Part shown: positions 7,376 to 15,029 of the stretch, piece by piece
How the letters are laid out: every line of letters starts with the position of its first letter
Position numbering within the stretch: the stretch's first letter is position 1
Origin: a virus
IMG/VR virus record: IMGVR_UViG_3300034068_000853
Location: 1-30,896 of that record
Strand: one strand, 5' to 3'
Length of the DNA: 30,896 nucleotides
Position numbers and translations under genes: made by a program
The notes under the pieces: model-generated
Databases searched by the model: none
What the model was told of the DNA's origin: nothing
What the model saw: only the letters and a program-made list of their open reading frames with translations

Positions 7376-8391
7376 TGGCGACAACACAGGATTCCAGCGT
7401 TGGCATTGGAAAAGAATCCACCTACGGAACATCAGTGACCCCAACCCGCTGGTTCGAATTCACCGATGAAAAGTTTGAATTCAAGCCCATGCGGAAGCAG
7501 GGCAAGGGTTTGCGCGTTGGTGGCCGGCTGGCCCGATCTGGTCGCCGTGTGACCACCGGACTTGAAGTGACCGGTGAATTGAACCTTGAAGCGGTCACCA
7601 AGGGTCTTGGTTTGCTGTTTGAAGGTGCGCTTGGTTCAGGCACTTCAACCCTAGTTTCCGGCACAACCTACCAACAAAACTTTGTCATTGGTGACACCCT
7701 ATCTTCTTTCACGGTGCAAAAGGGTTTGGTGCAAGAAGATGGCACTGTCACCCCTTACACCTTCACCGGTTGTGTCATTGATTCGTTTGAAATCACTTCG
7801 GGCACTGATGAAGTGGTGTCGCTGAAGTTTGGTTTTGATGGCAATGGTGGGGTCAGCACAGCGACTTCATACACCACGCCTTCATACCCAACCACGCCTT
7901 CATTGTTCACTTTCACCCAAGGTGTTTTGACTTCAGGCGCATTCACCGCACCCACCAACACCACGCTGGCCAGCGGTGCAACGACCATTGCCAATGTCAC
8001 CGAATTTTCGATCAAGGGTGAAAACAAACTAACAGGTGGAATGCGCACCTACGGTTCAGCGGGTAAGCGTGGCACAAAGCCGCGTGCCGGCGATCGTGCC
8101 GATGCCATCAATGGCAAGGTGAAAGTCATCTACACTGACACCACCTTCCGCGATGCGTCATTCAATGACACCGATCTTTCACTGATCTTGACCTTCACCA
8201 CCACGGAAGCATTGTCCACCGGCAATGCAACCCTTCAGATTGCCATTCCGGTTGCACGCCTTGAACCAGAAACCCCACAGGTCAATGGTGGCGAAGTGAT
8301 CGAAACCGACTACACCTTCACTGTGTTGGATGGTCTGTCGGCCGCGCAACCAATTTGGGTCATTCTGCGCACCGCCGATACCGCCCTGTAA
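7375..8391 (+). CDS. major tail protein (tail tube)
   Basis: A 338-residue tail tube protein, the subunit stacked as hexamer rings along the tail. The N-terminus SSVGIGKESTYGT is typical of this family, followed by beta-rich sequence with Thr/Gly/Ser runs, and late strands including TTEALSTGNATLQIAIPVAR and GEVIETDYTFTVLDG. Location directly before the chaperone pair and tape measure fits the canonical order. No Ig-like extension is obvious at the C-terminus. The start overlaps the upstream TAA. Confidence 0.88.
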   Translation: MATTQDSSVGIGKESTYGTSVTPTRWFEFTDEKFEFKPMRKQGKGLRVGGRLARSGRRVTTGLEVTGELNLEAVTKGLGLLFEGALGSGTSTLVSGTTYQQNFVIGDTLSSFTVQKGLVQEDGTVTPYTFTGCVIDSFEITSGTDEVVSLKFGFDGNGGVSTATSYTTPSYPTTPSLFTFTQGVLTSGAFTAPTNTTLASGATTIANVTEFSIKGENKLTGGMRTYGSAGKRGTKPRAGDRADAINGKVKVIYTDTTFRDASFNDTDLSLILTFTTTEALSTGNATLQIAIPVARLEPETPQVNGGEVIETDYTFTVLDGLSAAQPIWVILRTADTAL

Positions 8392-8393
8392 TC

Positions 8394-9008
8394 ATGGCCA
8401 AAGAGGCTGTGAAGATCAGTGTTGATGCGGCTGAATTCGTTGCCTTCGCTGGCAAAACATCACAATTGCCAGCGAAGGTGAAAACCGAATTGCGCAAGAC
8501 CGTGAAAACCGAAGGTGAAAGGGTGCGTGATGCTGTCCGGTCTGATGTAATGAAAGCCCCACGCACCAAGGCTAAGCGCAAGATGGATGGCAACATTCCA
8601 TCGCATCGCGGGTTGCGCCAAAAAATTGCTGATGGTGTTTCTTCAACCACTAAGGCAACGGAAGGCCAAGCCAAGATTGGTGTGTTCATTGTTGCATCAG
8701 GGAAAAACCTTCCCGCCTCGCAAAAAAAATTGTTGAAACGATACAACAAAGAAAACGGTTGGCGACACCCTGACCTTGCGACCGCTGAAAAATTGTCAAA
8801 GATTGGCAAGCGTGCGGCCCGTGTTGGTGGTAAGTCCGGCAAGAATCTTGGTGCGGCGGCTAAGACTAGGGCACGCAACAAAGGCAAATGGTATCCCCAA
8901 AAGGGACGACCGTATTTTGGAAAAGTCATCGGGGAAAATGAAGCCAAATTTGGCAAAGCCCTTGAAGACGCAATGGAAACAGCCCGCAAAAAAGCAGGGT
9001 TGCAATAA
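8394..9008 (+). CDS. HK97 gp10-like minor structural protein
   Basis: A 204-residue, very basic protein (many Lys, Arg). The beginning, KISVDAAEFVAFAGK followed by KVKTELRKTVKTEGERVRDAV, and the end, GRPYFGKVIGENEAKFGKALEDAMETARKKAG, resemble the HK97 gp10 family of head-tail joining or tail-completion proteins. Ala/Lys/Gly-rich sequence at residues about 135-165 is low in complexity. It lies after the tail tube gene, whereas gp10-type genes more often precede it. ATG 8394 comes two bases after the tail tube stop; an upstream in-frame ATG at 8355 would overlap that gene. Family assignment is moderate. Confidence 0.6.
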   Translation: MAKEAVKISVDAAEFVAFAGKTSQLPAKVKTELRKTVKTEGERVRDAVRSDVMKAPRTKAKRKMDGNIPSHRGLRQKIADGVSSTTKATEGQAKIGVFIVASGKNLPASQKKLLKRYNKENGWRHPDLATAEKLSKIGKRAARVGGKSGKNLGAAAKTRARNKGKWYPQKGRPYFGKVIGENEAKFGKALEDAMETARKKAGLQ

Positions 9009-9027
9009 CTAAGGGAATGGGCAAACA

Positions 9028-9366
9028 ATGAAGATCAAAATTCAAGGCACAGAATACGAAATGGCCAGCATCGGCAAAGCAACCCTGTTTGATGTAATGG
9101 AAATCAAGAAGCAAACCGGCATGACCATTGGTGAAGTTGAAGATCATTTGACCAGCGTTGCCAACAGCGGTGATGATGAAACCAATGGCGCATCTTTGTT
9201 GTCCAATCCTGAAGCATTAGTTGCTTTGGGTGCTTTGATTTGGCTAACGCGCCGCAGGGCTGGCGAGATTTTGACCCTTGAACAGGCTTGCGATTTTCCC
9301 CTTGATGAAATGGAATTCATCAGTGAAGATGGCGATGAAACCCCTGTTGGTGATTCGGGAAAATAA
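9028..9366 (+). CDS. tail assembly chaperone, short form (gpG-like)
   Basis: A 112-residue protein upstream of the tape-measure gene, matching the gpG position. It has a short beta start (MKIKIQGTEYEM), a central helix (FDVMEIKKQTGMTIGEVEDHL), a second helix ALVALGALIWLTRRRAGE and an acidic tail ending DSGK. GGGAATGGGC precedes the start. The last two sense codons, GGA AAA, form the slippery heptamer with the preceding G, and the TAA follows at once. Ribosomes that slip by -1 would make the longer product ending at 9590. Confidence 0.82.
   Translation: MKIKIQGTEYEMASIGKATLFDVMEIKKQTGMTIGEVEDHLTSVANSGDDETNGASLLSNPEALVALGALIWLTRRRAGEILTLEQACDFPLDEMEFISEDGDETPVGDSGK
9357..9363 (+). promoter_or_regulatory. 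-1 programmed ribosomal frameshift site GGGAAAA
   Basis: The heptamer G GGA AAA matches X XXY YYZ in the zero frame and lies directly before TAA 9364-9366. A six-base inverted repeat follows (9365-9370 AACCCA with 9383-9388 TGGGTT), which could be a stimulatory stem although the spacer is short. The -1 frame is open to 9590 and encodes the expected chaperone tail. Confidence 0.85.
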
Positions 9367-9590
9367 CCCACGCCAATCAAGTTGGGTTTCGGTCGGGCCG
9401 TAAGTCACCATCGAAATCTACGCGGGCGGCGTTGGTTGATGTTGAATCCCATGTGTATGAACGCCTCACCACGGTTTGCCATTTGTGGCCAGCGATCAGC
9501 CCATGGAATGTGTTTGATCTTGAAGTTGATGTGTGGTTGATGTTTGCGCGTGCCGCCGATGATTACAACAAAAGCATGAAGGATGTGTGA
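9357..9590 (+). CDS. tail assembly chaperone, frameshifted C-terminal part (gpT-like)
   Basis: This frame has no good start codon of its own and is reached by -1 frameshifting from 9028. After ...SGK the fusion continues ITHANQVGFRSGRKSPSKST, then a helical region (VDVESHVYERLTTV) and the ending DVWLMFARAADDYNKSMKDV. That ending is typical of the second chaperone ORF in siphophages. The fusion would be about 187 residues. The fused form is expected in small amounts and to bind the tape measure during tail assembly. Its stop overlaps the tape-measure GTG (GTGA). Confidence 0.82.
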   Translation, partial: GKITHANQVGFRSGRKSPSKSTRAALVDVESHVYERLTTVCHLWPAISPWNVFDLEVDVWLMFARAADDYNKSMKDV

Positions 9591-11566
9591 CCGTGGCAAA
9601 AGATTCAATGACTTTCAAACTGTTTGGGCAAGATGTAAGTCTTTCCAAAACATTCAAGGGTGCTGGTGGCGCGGCTGGCGATTTTGAAAAGAAAGCCAAA
9701 AATCACATTGGTGGGGTTGGCAAGGCTTTTGGCGGAATGGCAAAAATTGCCGGTGGTGTTGCTGGTGGCATGGGTTTGGCTTCCCTTGGTGGCGATCTCA
9801 TGAGTTTTGGCAAAAATTCCATGGCCGCATTTGAAGACACAGCCAAGGGTGCAATGAAGATGCAACGCTACATGGGCGGATCAATTGAAGATGCTTCACG
9901 CCTGAATCATGCGTTTGCAATGAAGGGCTTGGGCGTGGATGATGTTGCAAAGTCCCTTGGAATTTTTGCAAAAAATTCGTCCATTGCCGGTTCACAAATG
10001 ACAGATTATGAAGACAAAGTGGCAATGGCGGCACAAACGGGCAAAGCGTTCAAGGGAAATTTGGGCAGTATGGCGGCGGCCATGTCGCAGGTGGGTGTGA
10101 AACTTCGGGATTCCAACGGTGAAATTCGCCCCATGAAAGAATTGCTTGGTGACGCGGCCGAAGAATTCAAGAATATGCCTGAAGGTGTAGATCGAACAGC
10201 CTTGGCCATGAAATTGTTTGGCAAAAGTGGCATGAACATGATGCCTTTTCTGAAAGAAGGTCGGGACGGCATCAATAAGTTGATGACCGAAAGCGACAAA
10301 TTGGGCACAACAATTGGCCCGAAAGATCAAGAAGCGGTCAAAAAATCAATTGTGAACAAACGCAAATTGGGTGAGGCTGTCAAAGGTTTGCAAATTAGTT
10401 TTGGAAAAAACCTTTTGCCGATGGTGGAAAAGGTAATTTCTTGGATGACTGAAAAGTTAGTGCCCGCGCTTGGCAAAGTTGGTGATTGGATTTCAACCAA
10501 ATTGATGCCTTGGGTTAGCAAACTTGCCAGCCAAATTGGCCAAAAATTGCAACCGGTCATCCAAAACATCACTGAATGGTTTGATAAAAACAAAGACAAA
10601 ATCAAAGAGTTTGCCGACAAACTAATGGACGTGGGCAAAACCATTGCCGATAAGGTTGTGCCGGCTGTTGTCACCTTTGGTGGGTGGCTGGTGAAGTACC
10701 AAGGTTGGTTGATACCTGTTGCCGCTGGCATCCTTGCAATTGTTGCCGCGTTCAAACTCTACCAACTCTACGTCACGATCGTTTCGACGGTCACCAAAAT
10801 CTGGACAGGAATCCAAGCGGCATGGAATGCTGTCATGCTCATGAACCCAATCGGTCTGATTGTGTTAGCGGTGATCGGCCTCATTGCCGCAATTGTAGTT
10901 GCTTACAAACGATCAGAAACTTTTCGCAACATTGTTGATGGTGCTTTCAAGGCTGTGTTGGGTGCGGTGAAGGCTGTGTGGAATTGGGTCAAACAAAATT
11001 GGCCATTGTTGCTTGCCATCATCACCGGCCCAATTGGCATTGCTGTTTTGTTGATCACCCGCAATTGGGATAAAATCAAGGATGGCGCGAAGAAGGCTGT
11101 TGATTGGGTCAAAACAAAATTCAGCGCATTGGTTGATTTCTTCAAGTCGTTGCCGGCCAAGATCACTAGCGCGGTTTCATCCATTTGGGATGGGTTCAAA
11201 TCCGGCTTTGTTTCCATGGTCAATTTCTTGATTGATGCGTGGAATGCCATTGACTTTGGAATCAACATTTCCATTCCGGATTGGATTCCGGTTATTGGTG
11301 GCAAGGGCATCAACATTGATGACATTCTTCCTGACATTCCACGCCTTGCCATGGGTGGAATTGTGACCAGCCCAACATTGGCTTTGATTGGTGAGGCTGG
11401 CCCTGAAGCGGTTGTGCCTTTGGGCCGTGGTGGGATTGGTTCAACGGTCATCAACATCAACCCTGTGGTGATGGCTGGCACTGAAGATGTGATGGCACGC
11501 GCCATTGTGAAATCTTTGAATGACTACCAACGCCGTGGCGGTCGTCTGCAATTCTTGGGGGCATGA
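9587..11566 (+). CDS. tape measure protein
   Basis: A 659-residue tape measure protein that sets tail length and enters the cell envelope on infection. A Gly/Ala-rich start (residues 25-75) leads to a helical region with phage TMP features (FEDTAKGAMKMQRYMGGSIEDASRL). A Trp/Lys-rich helical stretch follows (residues about 280-360), then strongly hydrophobic segments at about 365-440 and 470-495. The end, LAMGGIVTSPTLALIGEAGPEAVVPL, is typical of TMP C-termini. At about 0.15 nm per residue a tail near 100 nm is expected. It begins at GTG 9587 (overlapping TGA) or GTG 9593. Confidence 0.92.
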   Translation: MTVAKDSMTFKLFGQDVSLSKTFKGAGGAAGDFEKKAKNHIGGVGKAFGGMAKIAGGVAGGMGLASLGGDLMSFGKNSMAAFEDTAKGAMKMQRYMGGSIEDASRLNHAFAMKGLGVDDVAKSLGIFAKNSSIAGSQMTDYEDKVAMAAQTGKAFKGNLGSMAAAMSQVGVKLRDSNGEIRPMKELLGDAAEEFKNMPEGVDRTALAMKLFGKSGMNMMPFLKEGRDGINKLMTESDKLGTTIGPKDQEAVKKSIVNKRKLGEAVKGLQISFGKNLLPMVEKVISWMTEKLVPALGKVGDWISTKLMPWVSKLASQIGQKLQPVIQNITEWFDKNKDKIKEFADKLMDVGKTIADKVVPAVVTFGGWLVKYQGWLIPVAAGILAIVAAFKLYQLYVTIVSTVTKIWTGIQAAWNAVMLMNPIGLIVLAVIGLIAAIVVAYKRSETFRNIVDGAFKAVLGAVKAVWNWVKQNWPLLLAIITGPIGIAVLLITRNWDKIKDGAKKAVDWVKTKFSALVDFFKSLPAKITSAVSSIWDGFKSGFVSMVNFLIDAWNAIDFGINISIPDWIPVIGGKGINIDDILPDIPRLAMGGIVTSPTLALIGEAGPEAVVPLGRGGIGSTVININPVVMAGTEDVMARAIVKSLNDYQRRGGRLQFLGA

Positions 11567-13377
11567 TGGCAACGGCTATGCCGAACATTCAGGTTGAATT
11601 GTATTCGACTTTTTATGCTTCATGGGTTGATGTTTCAGAATACTTGATGACGGATCAGGGCGTGTCAATCAAGCGCGGCCGTGGCACGCGCTTTGACACT
11701 TCCGGTGTTGGCACTTGCGCATTTGTTTTGGATAACTTCACCGGCAATTTCACGCCAGCCAATAGTGCAAGCCCGTTGGGTTTTACTTATGGCACAGAAT
11801 GGGCAAGCAAAAATCAACAGGTGCGGGTCACCATTGATTCGATCCGCGTTTTCACCGGCTTTGTTGATTCGTGGTCGGCATCTGTTTCATCAAATGGTGA
11901 ATGCAAAACCGCCGTGGTGGCATCTGATCGCATGAAATTTTTGGGCACAAACCCTTTGGGTGCGTATGGTGTGGAGCGTGCCAAACAAATTGCTGGCACA
12001 AATGGTGTGGTGTATCCGTTGGCATCAAACATTGCCGCTGATACGGCCGCCCAATTTTCTGCTTGGCGTGATTCTTCGGCTGGTCGGGCTTCGATCACCA
12101 CTGTTGGGTCTGATGGGCAATGGGAATTTGTTTCCGATGCGCCGCCTTTTGGCGCGGGGTCTTTCCGTGGTGCGGCTAATGACACTTCATCCAATGGCCG
12201 TGGAATAAGTGTGCCCAAGACAATTGACATTTCAACCGGTGGCACAATCTTTGGTGCATTTCGAACCAACAGCCCAAACAATGTGACCCTTTATTACATG
12301 GACAGATCATCAGCCACCGCACAATTTGCTTGGGTGTATGTGCGTGGCTCTGATGGCAAATTGGTGTTTTCAATCCAGCCATCAAGTGGCACATTGACCA
12401 CTTTTGCTTCAACCACATCTGGCTACAATGATGATGGTTGGCACACTTTCACCTTGATTTTTTCCGCCACCGGCAAAACAGCCACATTGTATGTTGATGC
12501 AACCCTTGAAGGGTCGGCGACCGTTGCCACCACATGGACAATTTCTTCATCGGGTCGCCGGAACACTTTTGGCGTGACCACCCTTGGTGGGTCAGCATTG
12601 GTTGGTTTTTTGTCCACCATCGGGGTGACAGATACGGTGTTGGCCAATGGCACAACAATACGCAACGCTATCTTGAATGGTGACAGTGGCGACACCATCA
12701 CCACCAGATCACAAAATGTGATGAAATGTCTTTACCCAACAGGCACACCAACCATTGCCATTGCTAACGCATCGGCAATCACGCTGGCTGGTCAAGCCAC
12801 TAATGGGCAAAGCGCAATGTCAGTGTTGAATGAAATTGCTGACACTGAACGCGGCATTGTGTATGTGGACAGGTCGGGTGACACCAAATTCAGGGGATCG
12901 GCGGCCAGATCGTTGGCCTTTTCGCTGACCTTCGATGCGCTGGCAGACCTTGACGGCAACCAAGATTGCACCCTGATCGCTGATGATTCAACCTTTGCAA
13001 ACCGTATCTTGGCAACCGGCCCTGCCGGATCGTTCATCGCCGAAGACGCAACATCAATTGCCACCCTTGGAATCATTTCCGAATCGTGGTCTTGCATTGC
13101 AACATCATTGACCGGTGCAACCGATCCACCAACCAACAGGTTGAATGACCGGTTGAATGTTGAACCCCGCATCGGTCAGGTCACGGTTGATTTGATGACG
13201 GCCACCGCCGTTTCAAAATCTTCAGCGGTGCAAATCATCCCATTGGATTGTGTCCGGTTCACCAACCTGCCCACACAATTGGGTTCAGCAACGCGGGACG
13301 CAATCGTTGAAGGGTATTCGTTGAATGCTTCGGTTTCGTCATACACCTTGACCCTTGATCTTTCCCCGACCGGTTAG
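11563..13377 (+). CDS. distal tail/minor tail protein with LamG-like insert
   Basis: A 604-residue tail-tip protein. Residues 5-150 (IQVELYSTFYASWVDVSEYL, RGRGTRFDTSGVGTCAF, VTIDSIRVFTGFVDSW) resemble the base domain of actinophage minor tail proteins near the tape measure. Residues about 220-375 look like a concanavalin/LamG sandwich, with IFGAFRTNSPNNVTLYY, DDGWHTFTLIFSATGKTATLYVD and a closing LVGFLSTIGVTDTVL strand. The remainder (SVLNEIADTERGIVYVDRSGD) returns to tail-tip sequence. The insert probably binds surface glycans. ATG 11563 overlaps the tape-measure stop (ATGA). It seems to combine Dit-like and receptor-binding roles. Confidence 0.78.
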   Translation: MMATAMPNIQVELYSTFYASWVDVSEYLMTDQGVSIKRGRGTRFDTSGVGTCAFVLDNFTGNFTPANSASPLGFTYGTEWASKNQQVRVTIDSIRVFTGFVDSWSASVSSNGECKTAVVASDRMKFLGTNPLGAYGVERAKQIAGTNGVVYPLASNIAADTAAQFSAWRDSSAGRASITTVGSDGQWEFVSDAPPFGAGSFRGAANDTSSNGRGISVPKTIDISTGGTIFGAFRTNSPNNVTLYYMDRSSATAQFAWVYVRGSDGKLVFSIQPSSGTLTTFASTTSGYNDDGWHTFTLIFSATGKTATLYVDATLEGSATVATTWTISSSGRRNTFGVTTLGGSALVGFLSTIGVTDTVLANGTTIRNAILNGDSGDTITTRSQNVMKCLYPTGTPTIAIANASAITLAGQATNGQSAMSVLNEIADTERGIVYVDRSGDTKFRGSAARSLAFSLTFDALADLDGNQDCTLIADDSTFANRILATGPAGSFIAEDATSIATLGIISESWSCIATSLTGATDPPTNRLNDRLNVEPRIGQVTVDLMTATAVSKSSAVQIIPLDCVRFTNLPTQLGSATRDAIVEGYSLNASVSSYTLTLDLSPTG

Positions 13378-13392
13378 GCAACAAACTTTGTC

Positions 13393-13710
13393 ATGTTCAA
13401 TCAAGATGATGGGGAAGCAACAATTGTGGCAAGCATCATTGGTGCGGTTGCGGCAGGCTCACCAATTATGGCCGGCGTGATCCTGACCAGCGACAATGTG
13501 GCCGGTGCAACCACCTTTGTGATTGCCCTGATGGTTGGGCTGGTTTCTGTTGGCACAGGCATTGGCAAATTGTTCAGCCGGTGGAAAGCACAAATTGAAT
13601 CTGACTTGAAGCGTGATGAATTGTTGTGTGATTTGGTTGATCGAATCACGCGCATTGAAGACCGACAATTGAAAATCATTGAAACGATAGAGAAACAGGG
13701 CCGCCCCTAG
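13393..13710 (+). CDS. holin-like membrane protein 1
   Basis: A 105-residue protein with two hydrophobic segments (residues about 9-31 and 38-62) and a charged C-terminal helix (KAQIESDLKRDELLCDLVDRITRIEDRQLKIIETIEK) with coiled-coil character. Two membrane spans plus a cytoplasmic charged tail beside an endolysin gene fit a holin, which opens the membrane at lysis. Holins are too diverse to assign by sequence, and an envelope protein tied to the tail tip is an alternative. The start lies 15 bases after the tail-tip gene with no strong ribosome-binding site. Confidence 0.6.
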   Translation: MFNQDDGEATIVASIIGAVAAGSPIMAGVILTSDNVAGATTFVIALMVGLVSVGTGIGKLFSRWKAQIESDLKRDELLCDLVDRITRIEDRQLKIIETIEKQGRP

Positions 13711-13714
13711 TCTT

Positions 13715-13778
13715 GGTGGTGGCGGGTTGTGCTTTGTCCCTAGCCGATCACCCCGCCCTAGTGATCCCCGCCACCATC
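13715..13778 (+). other. two-part stem-loop between the holin-like genes
   Basis: An outer 12-bp stem (13715-13726 with 13767-13778, one G-U) encloses an inner perfect GATCAC/GTGATC hairpin (13746-13751 with 13761-13766) that abuts the outer 3' arm. No T-run follows, and translation of the second holin-like gene starts 31 bases later. It could limit read-through or time lysis gene expression; this is inference from position. Confidence 0.5.
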
Positions 13779-13808
13779 AAACCACCCCACAATGAAAGGC
13801 AAACCGCC

Positions 13809-14057
13809 ATGAATCAATTGATCCGTTCAGCAATCACCACCTTTGTGACCGCCTTTGTTGGCCTCATTCCCCTTTCGGCTTTCGCCAATCAGGATTTTTC
13901 TTGGCTTCAATCCGCGTTGATCGCGGCGGCCTTGACCACGGTGCGCACCTTGGTTGCTTACCTTGACCCCAACAACACCGCTTTTGGTGTGGGTGCTGAT
14001 CCTGTTTTGGTTGATGATGCTGGTTCGGTCACTACTGACACAGGGGATTTGGCGTGA
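13809..14057 (+). CDS. holin-like membrane protein 2
   Basis: An 82-residue protein with two hydrophobic stretches (ITTFVTAFVGLIPLSAF, residues about 8-25, and LQSALIAAALTTVRTLVAYL, about 33-52), then an acidic soluble tail. Small two-span proteins directly before an endolysin gene are usually holins; the tail side of the membrane is not clear. The ATG at 13809 follows GAAAGGC. The reading frame is open upstream, but that region forms a structured RNA. Its stop overlaps the endolysin GTG (GTGA). With the protein at 13393 it may form a holin pair. Confidence 0.7.
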   Translation: MNQLIRSAITTFVTAFVGLIPLSAFANQDFSWLQSALIAAALTTVRTLVAYLDPNNTAFGVGADPVLVDDAGSVTTDTGDLA

Positions 14058-14752
14058 ATAGTTTTGCACCATGGGTTGGTGCTGAGCGTTGCACCGGTGG
14101 CGCGACTAAGGGTGCAACCGTTTTGATGGCGTACCTGTTGCGCCGTTTCCCTTCCACCAAGTCAGATGGAATCTACAATTGCCGAAGTGTGCGTAGTGGC
14201 CAATCGTATTCTTGCCACGCTGAAGGTCGTGCCCTTGATGTGCGTTGTGACAAAGCCACCGGTGATGCCATTGTGAAGTTGGTTGCGGCCCACGGTTTGC
14301 CCTTGGGTGTTCAGGCAATCATTTGGTGGGATCGCATCTGGTCTGCAAAGTCACCCAATGGGCGTGCATACAATGGGGCCGACCCGCACCATGGCCATGT
14401 TCACATTGAATTGACCCGCGCGGCTGGTAAGAATTTGACCCTTGCCCGCATCCAATCGGTGCTTGATCCTAAGCCGGTCAAGCCCGTGAAACCATCAAAG
14501 CCTTCTTCGACATTCCCTTTGCCAGCCGGCCACGCCTTTGGGCGAACCGTTGGTGCAAGGGTTCACAACGGAACGCGCAACAGCGAAGACAAAGCGGATG
14601 TGAAAAGGATTCAACGCAAATTGAAAGTCGTTCCGGTGTCCGGCCTGTTCGGCCGGATCACGCAACGCAAGGTGAAGTTGTGGCAAATCAAGCACGCCAT
14701 GAAGCCGACCGGTCTAGTTGGTCGCGCTGAATGGGACAGGTTGGGTTTGTAA
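14054..14752 (+). CDS. endolysin: M15-like peptidase with C-terminal peptidoglycan-binding domain
   Basis: A 232-residue endolysin. Residues 1-125 show an M15/VanY-like zinc peptidase signature: SCHAEGRALDVRC (His55 and Asp62 as likely zinc ligands) and HHGHVHIE (His115 or His117 as third ligand and nearby catalytic residues). It would cut a peptide bond in peptidoglycan stem peptides or crosslinks. A Lys/Pro linker (residues about 137-150) leads to a PG-binding-1-like domain (ADVKRIQRKL...SGLFGRITQRKVKLWQ...GLVGRAEWDRLG). There is no signal peptide, so release depends on a holin. The start is GTG 14054, overlapping the holin stop. Confidence 0.85.
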   Translation: MNSFAPWVGAERCTGGATKGATVLMAYLLRRFPSTKSDGIYNCRSVRSGQSYSCHAEGRALDVRCDKATGDAIVKLVAAHGLPLGVQAIIWWDRIWSAKSPNGRAYNGADPHHGHVHIELTRAAGKNLTLARIQSVLDPKPVKPVKPSKPSSTFPLPAGHAFGRTVGARVHNGTRNSEDKADVKRIQRKLKVVPVSGLFGRITQRKVKLWQIKHAMKPTGLVGRAEWDRLGL

Positions 14753-14786
14753 TCTGCAACCCCAAGGGCTACCGAAAGGCAATGCA

Positions 14787-15029
14787 ATGTCATTGGCCGA
14801 TGATCTGCAACAAAACACAGAGCCGAAACCACCATGGCAAACCTGTTCAGTGGCTTGGGCAATAAGCCTGACCGATGGTGAAAACAAAACAGCCCTGATC
14901 AGGGCCATCAACGGCCGGCACATGAGTGGTGACAAAATCGCCAAAGCGGTTCGGGATCATTTGTCAATCGCAATTTCTGGTGAATCAATCCGCCGTCACC
15001 GCCGCCAATCCTGCCGGTGCGAAAAATGA
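14787..15029 (+). CDS. small putative DNA-binding protein (RRHRR-x2-CxC tail)
   Basis: An 80-residue protein. The C-terminal half has a helix-turn-helix-like arrangement (TALIRAINGRHMSGDKIAKAVRDHL...SGESIRRHRRQSCRC). Short actinophage proteins ending in a basic RRHRR and CxC are known to me, but their role is not established; they may bind nucleic acid. CGAAAGGC precedes ATG 14787. The stop overlaps the exonuclease ATG (ATGA). It is the first gene after the lysis cassette and may belong to the same long transcript. Confidence 0.62.
   Translation: MSLADDLQQNTEPKPPWQTCSVAWAISLTDGENKTALIRAINGRHMSGDKIAKAVRDHLSIAISGESIRRHRRQSCRCEK

Noticed and set aside
7440-7465. tRNA T-loop-like word GGTTCGAATTC
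   Set aside because: No cloverleaf arms surround it and it lies in the tail tube coding sequence.
8360-9028. 222-codon open frame on the minus strand
   Set aside because: It is the shadow of the gp10-like gene. It has no ribosome-binding site, and its composition follows the complement of a Lys-rich protein.
10903-11505. 200-codon open frame on the minus strand
   Set aside because: It lies wholly inside the tape-measure gene, whose frame is strongly supported. The minus product has no recognisable pattern.
13713-13808. 32-residue N-terminal extension of the second holin-like protein
   Set aside because: The region folds as a nested hairpin, and ATG 13809 has a good GAAAGG site.
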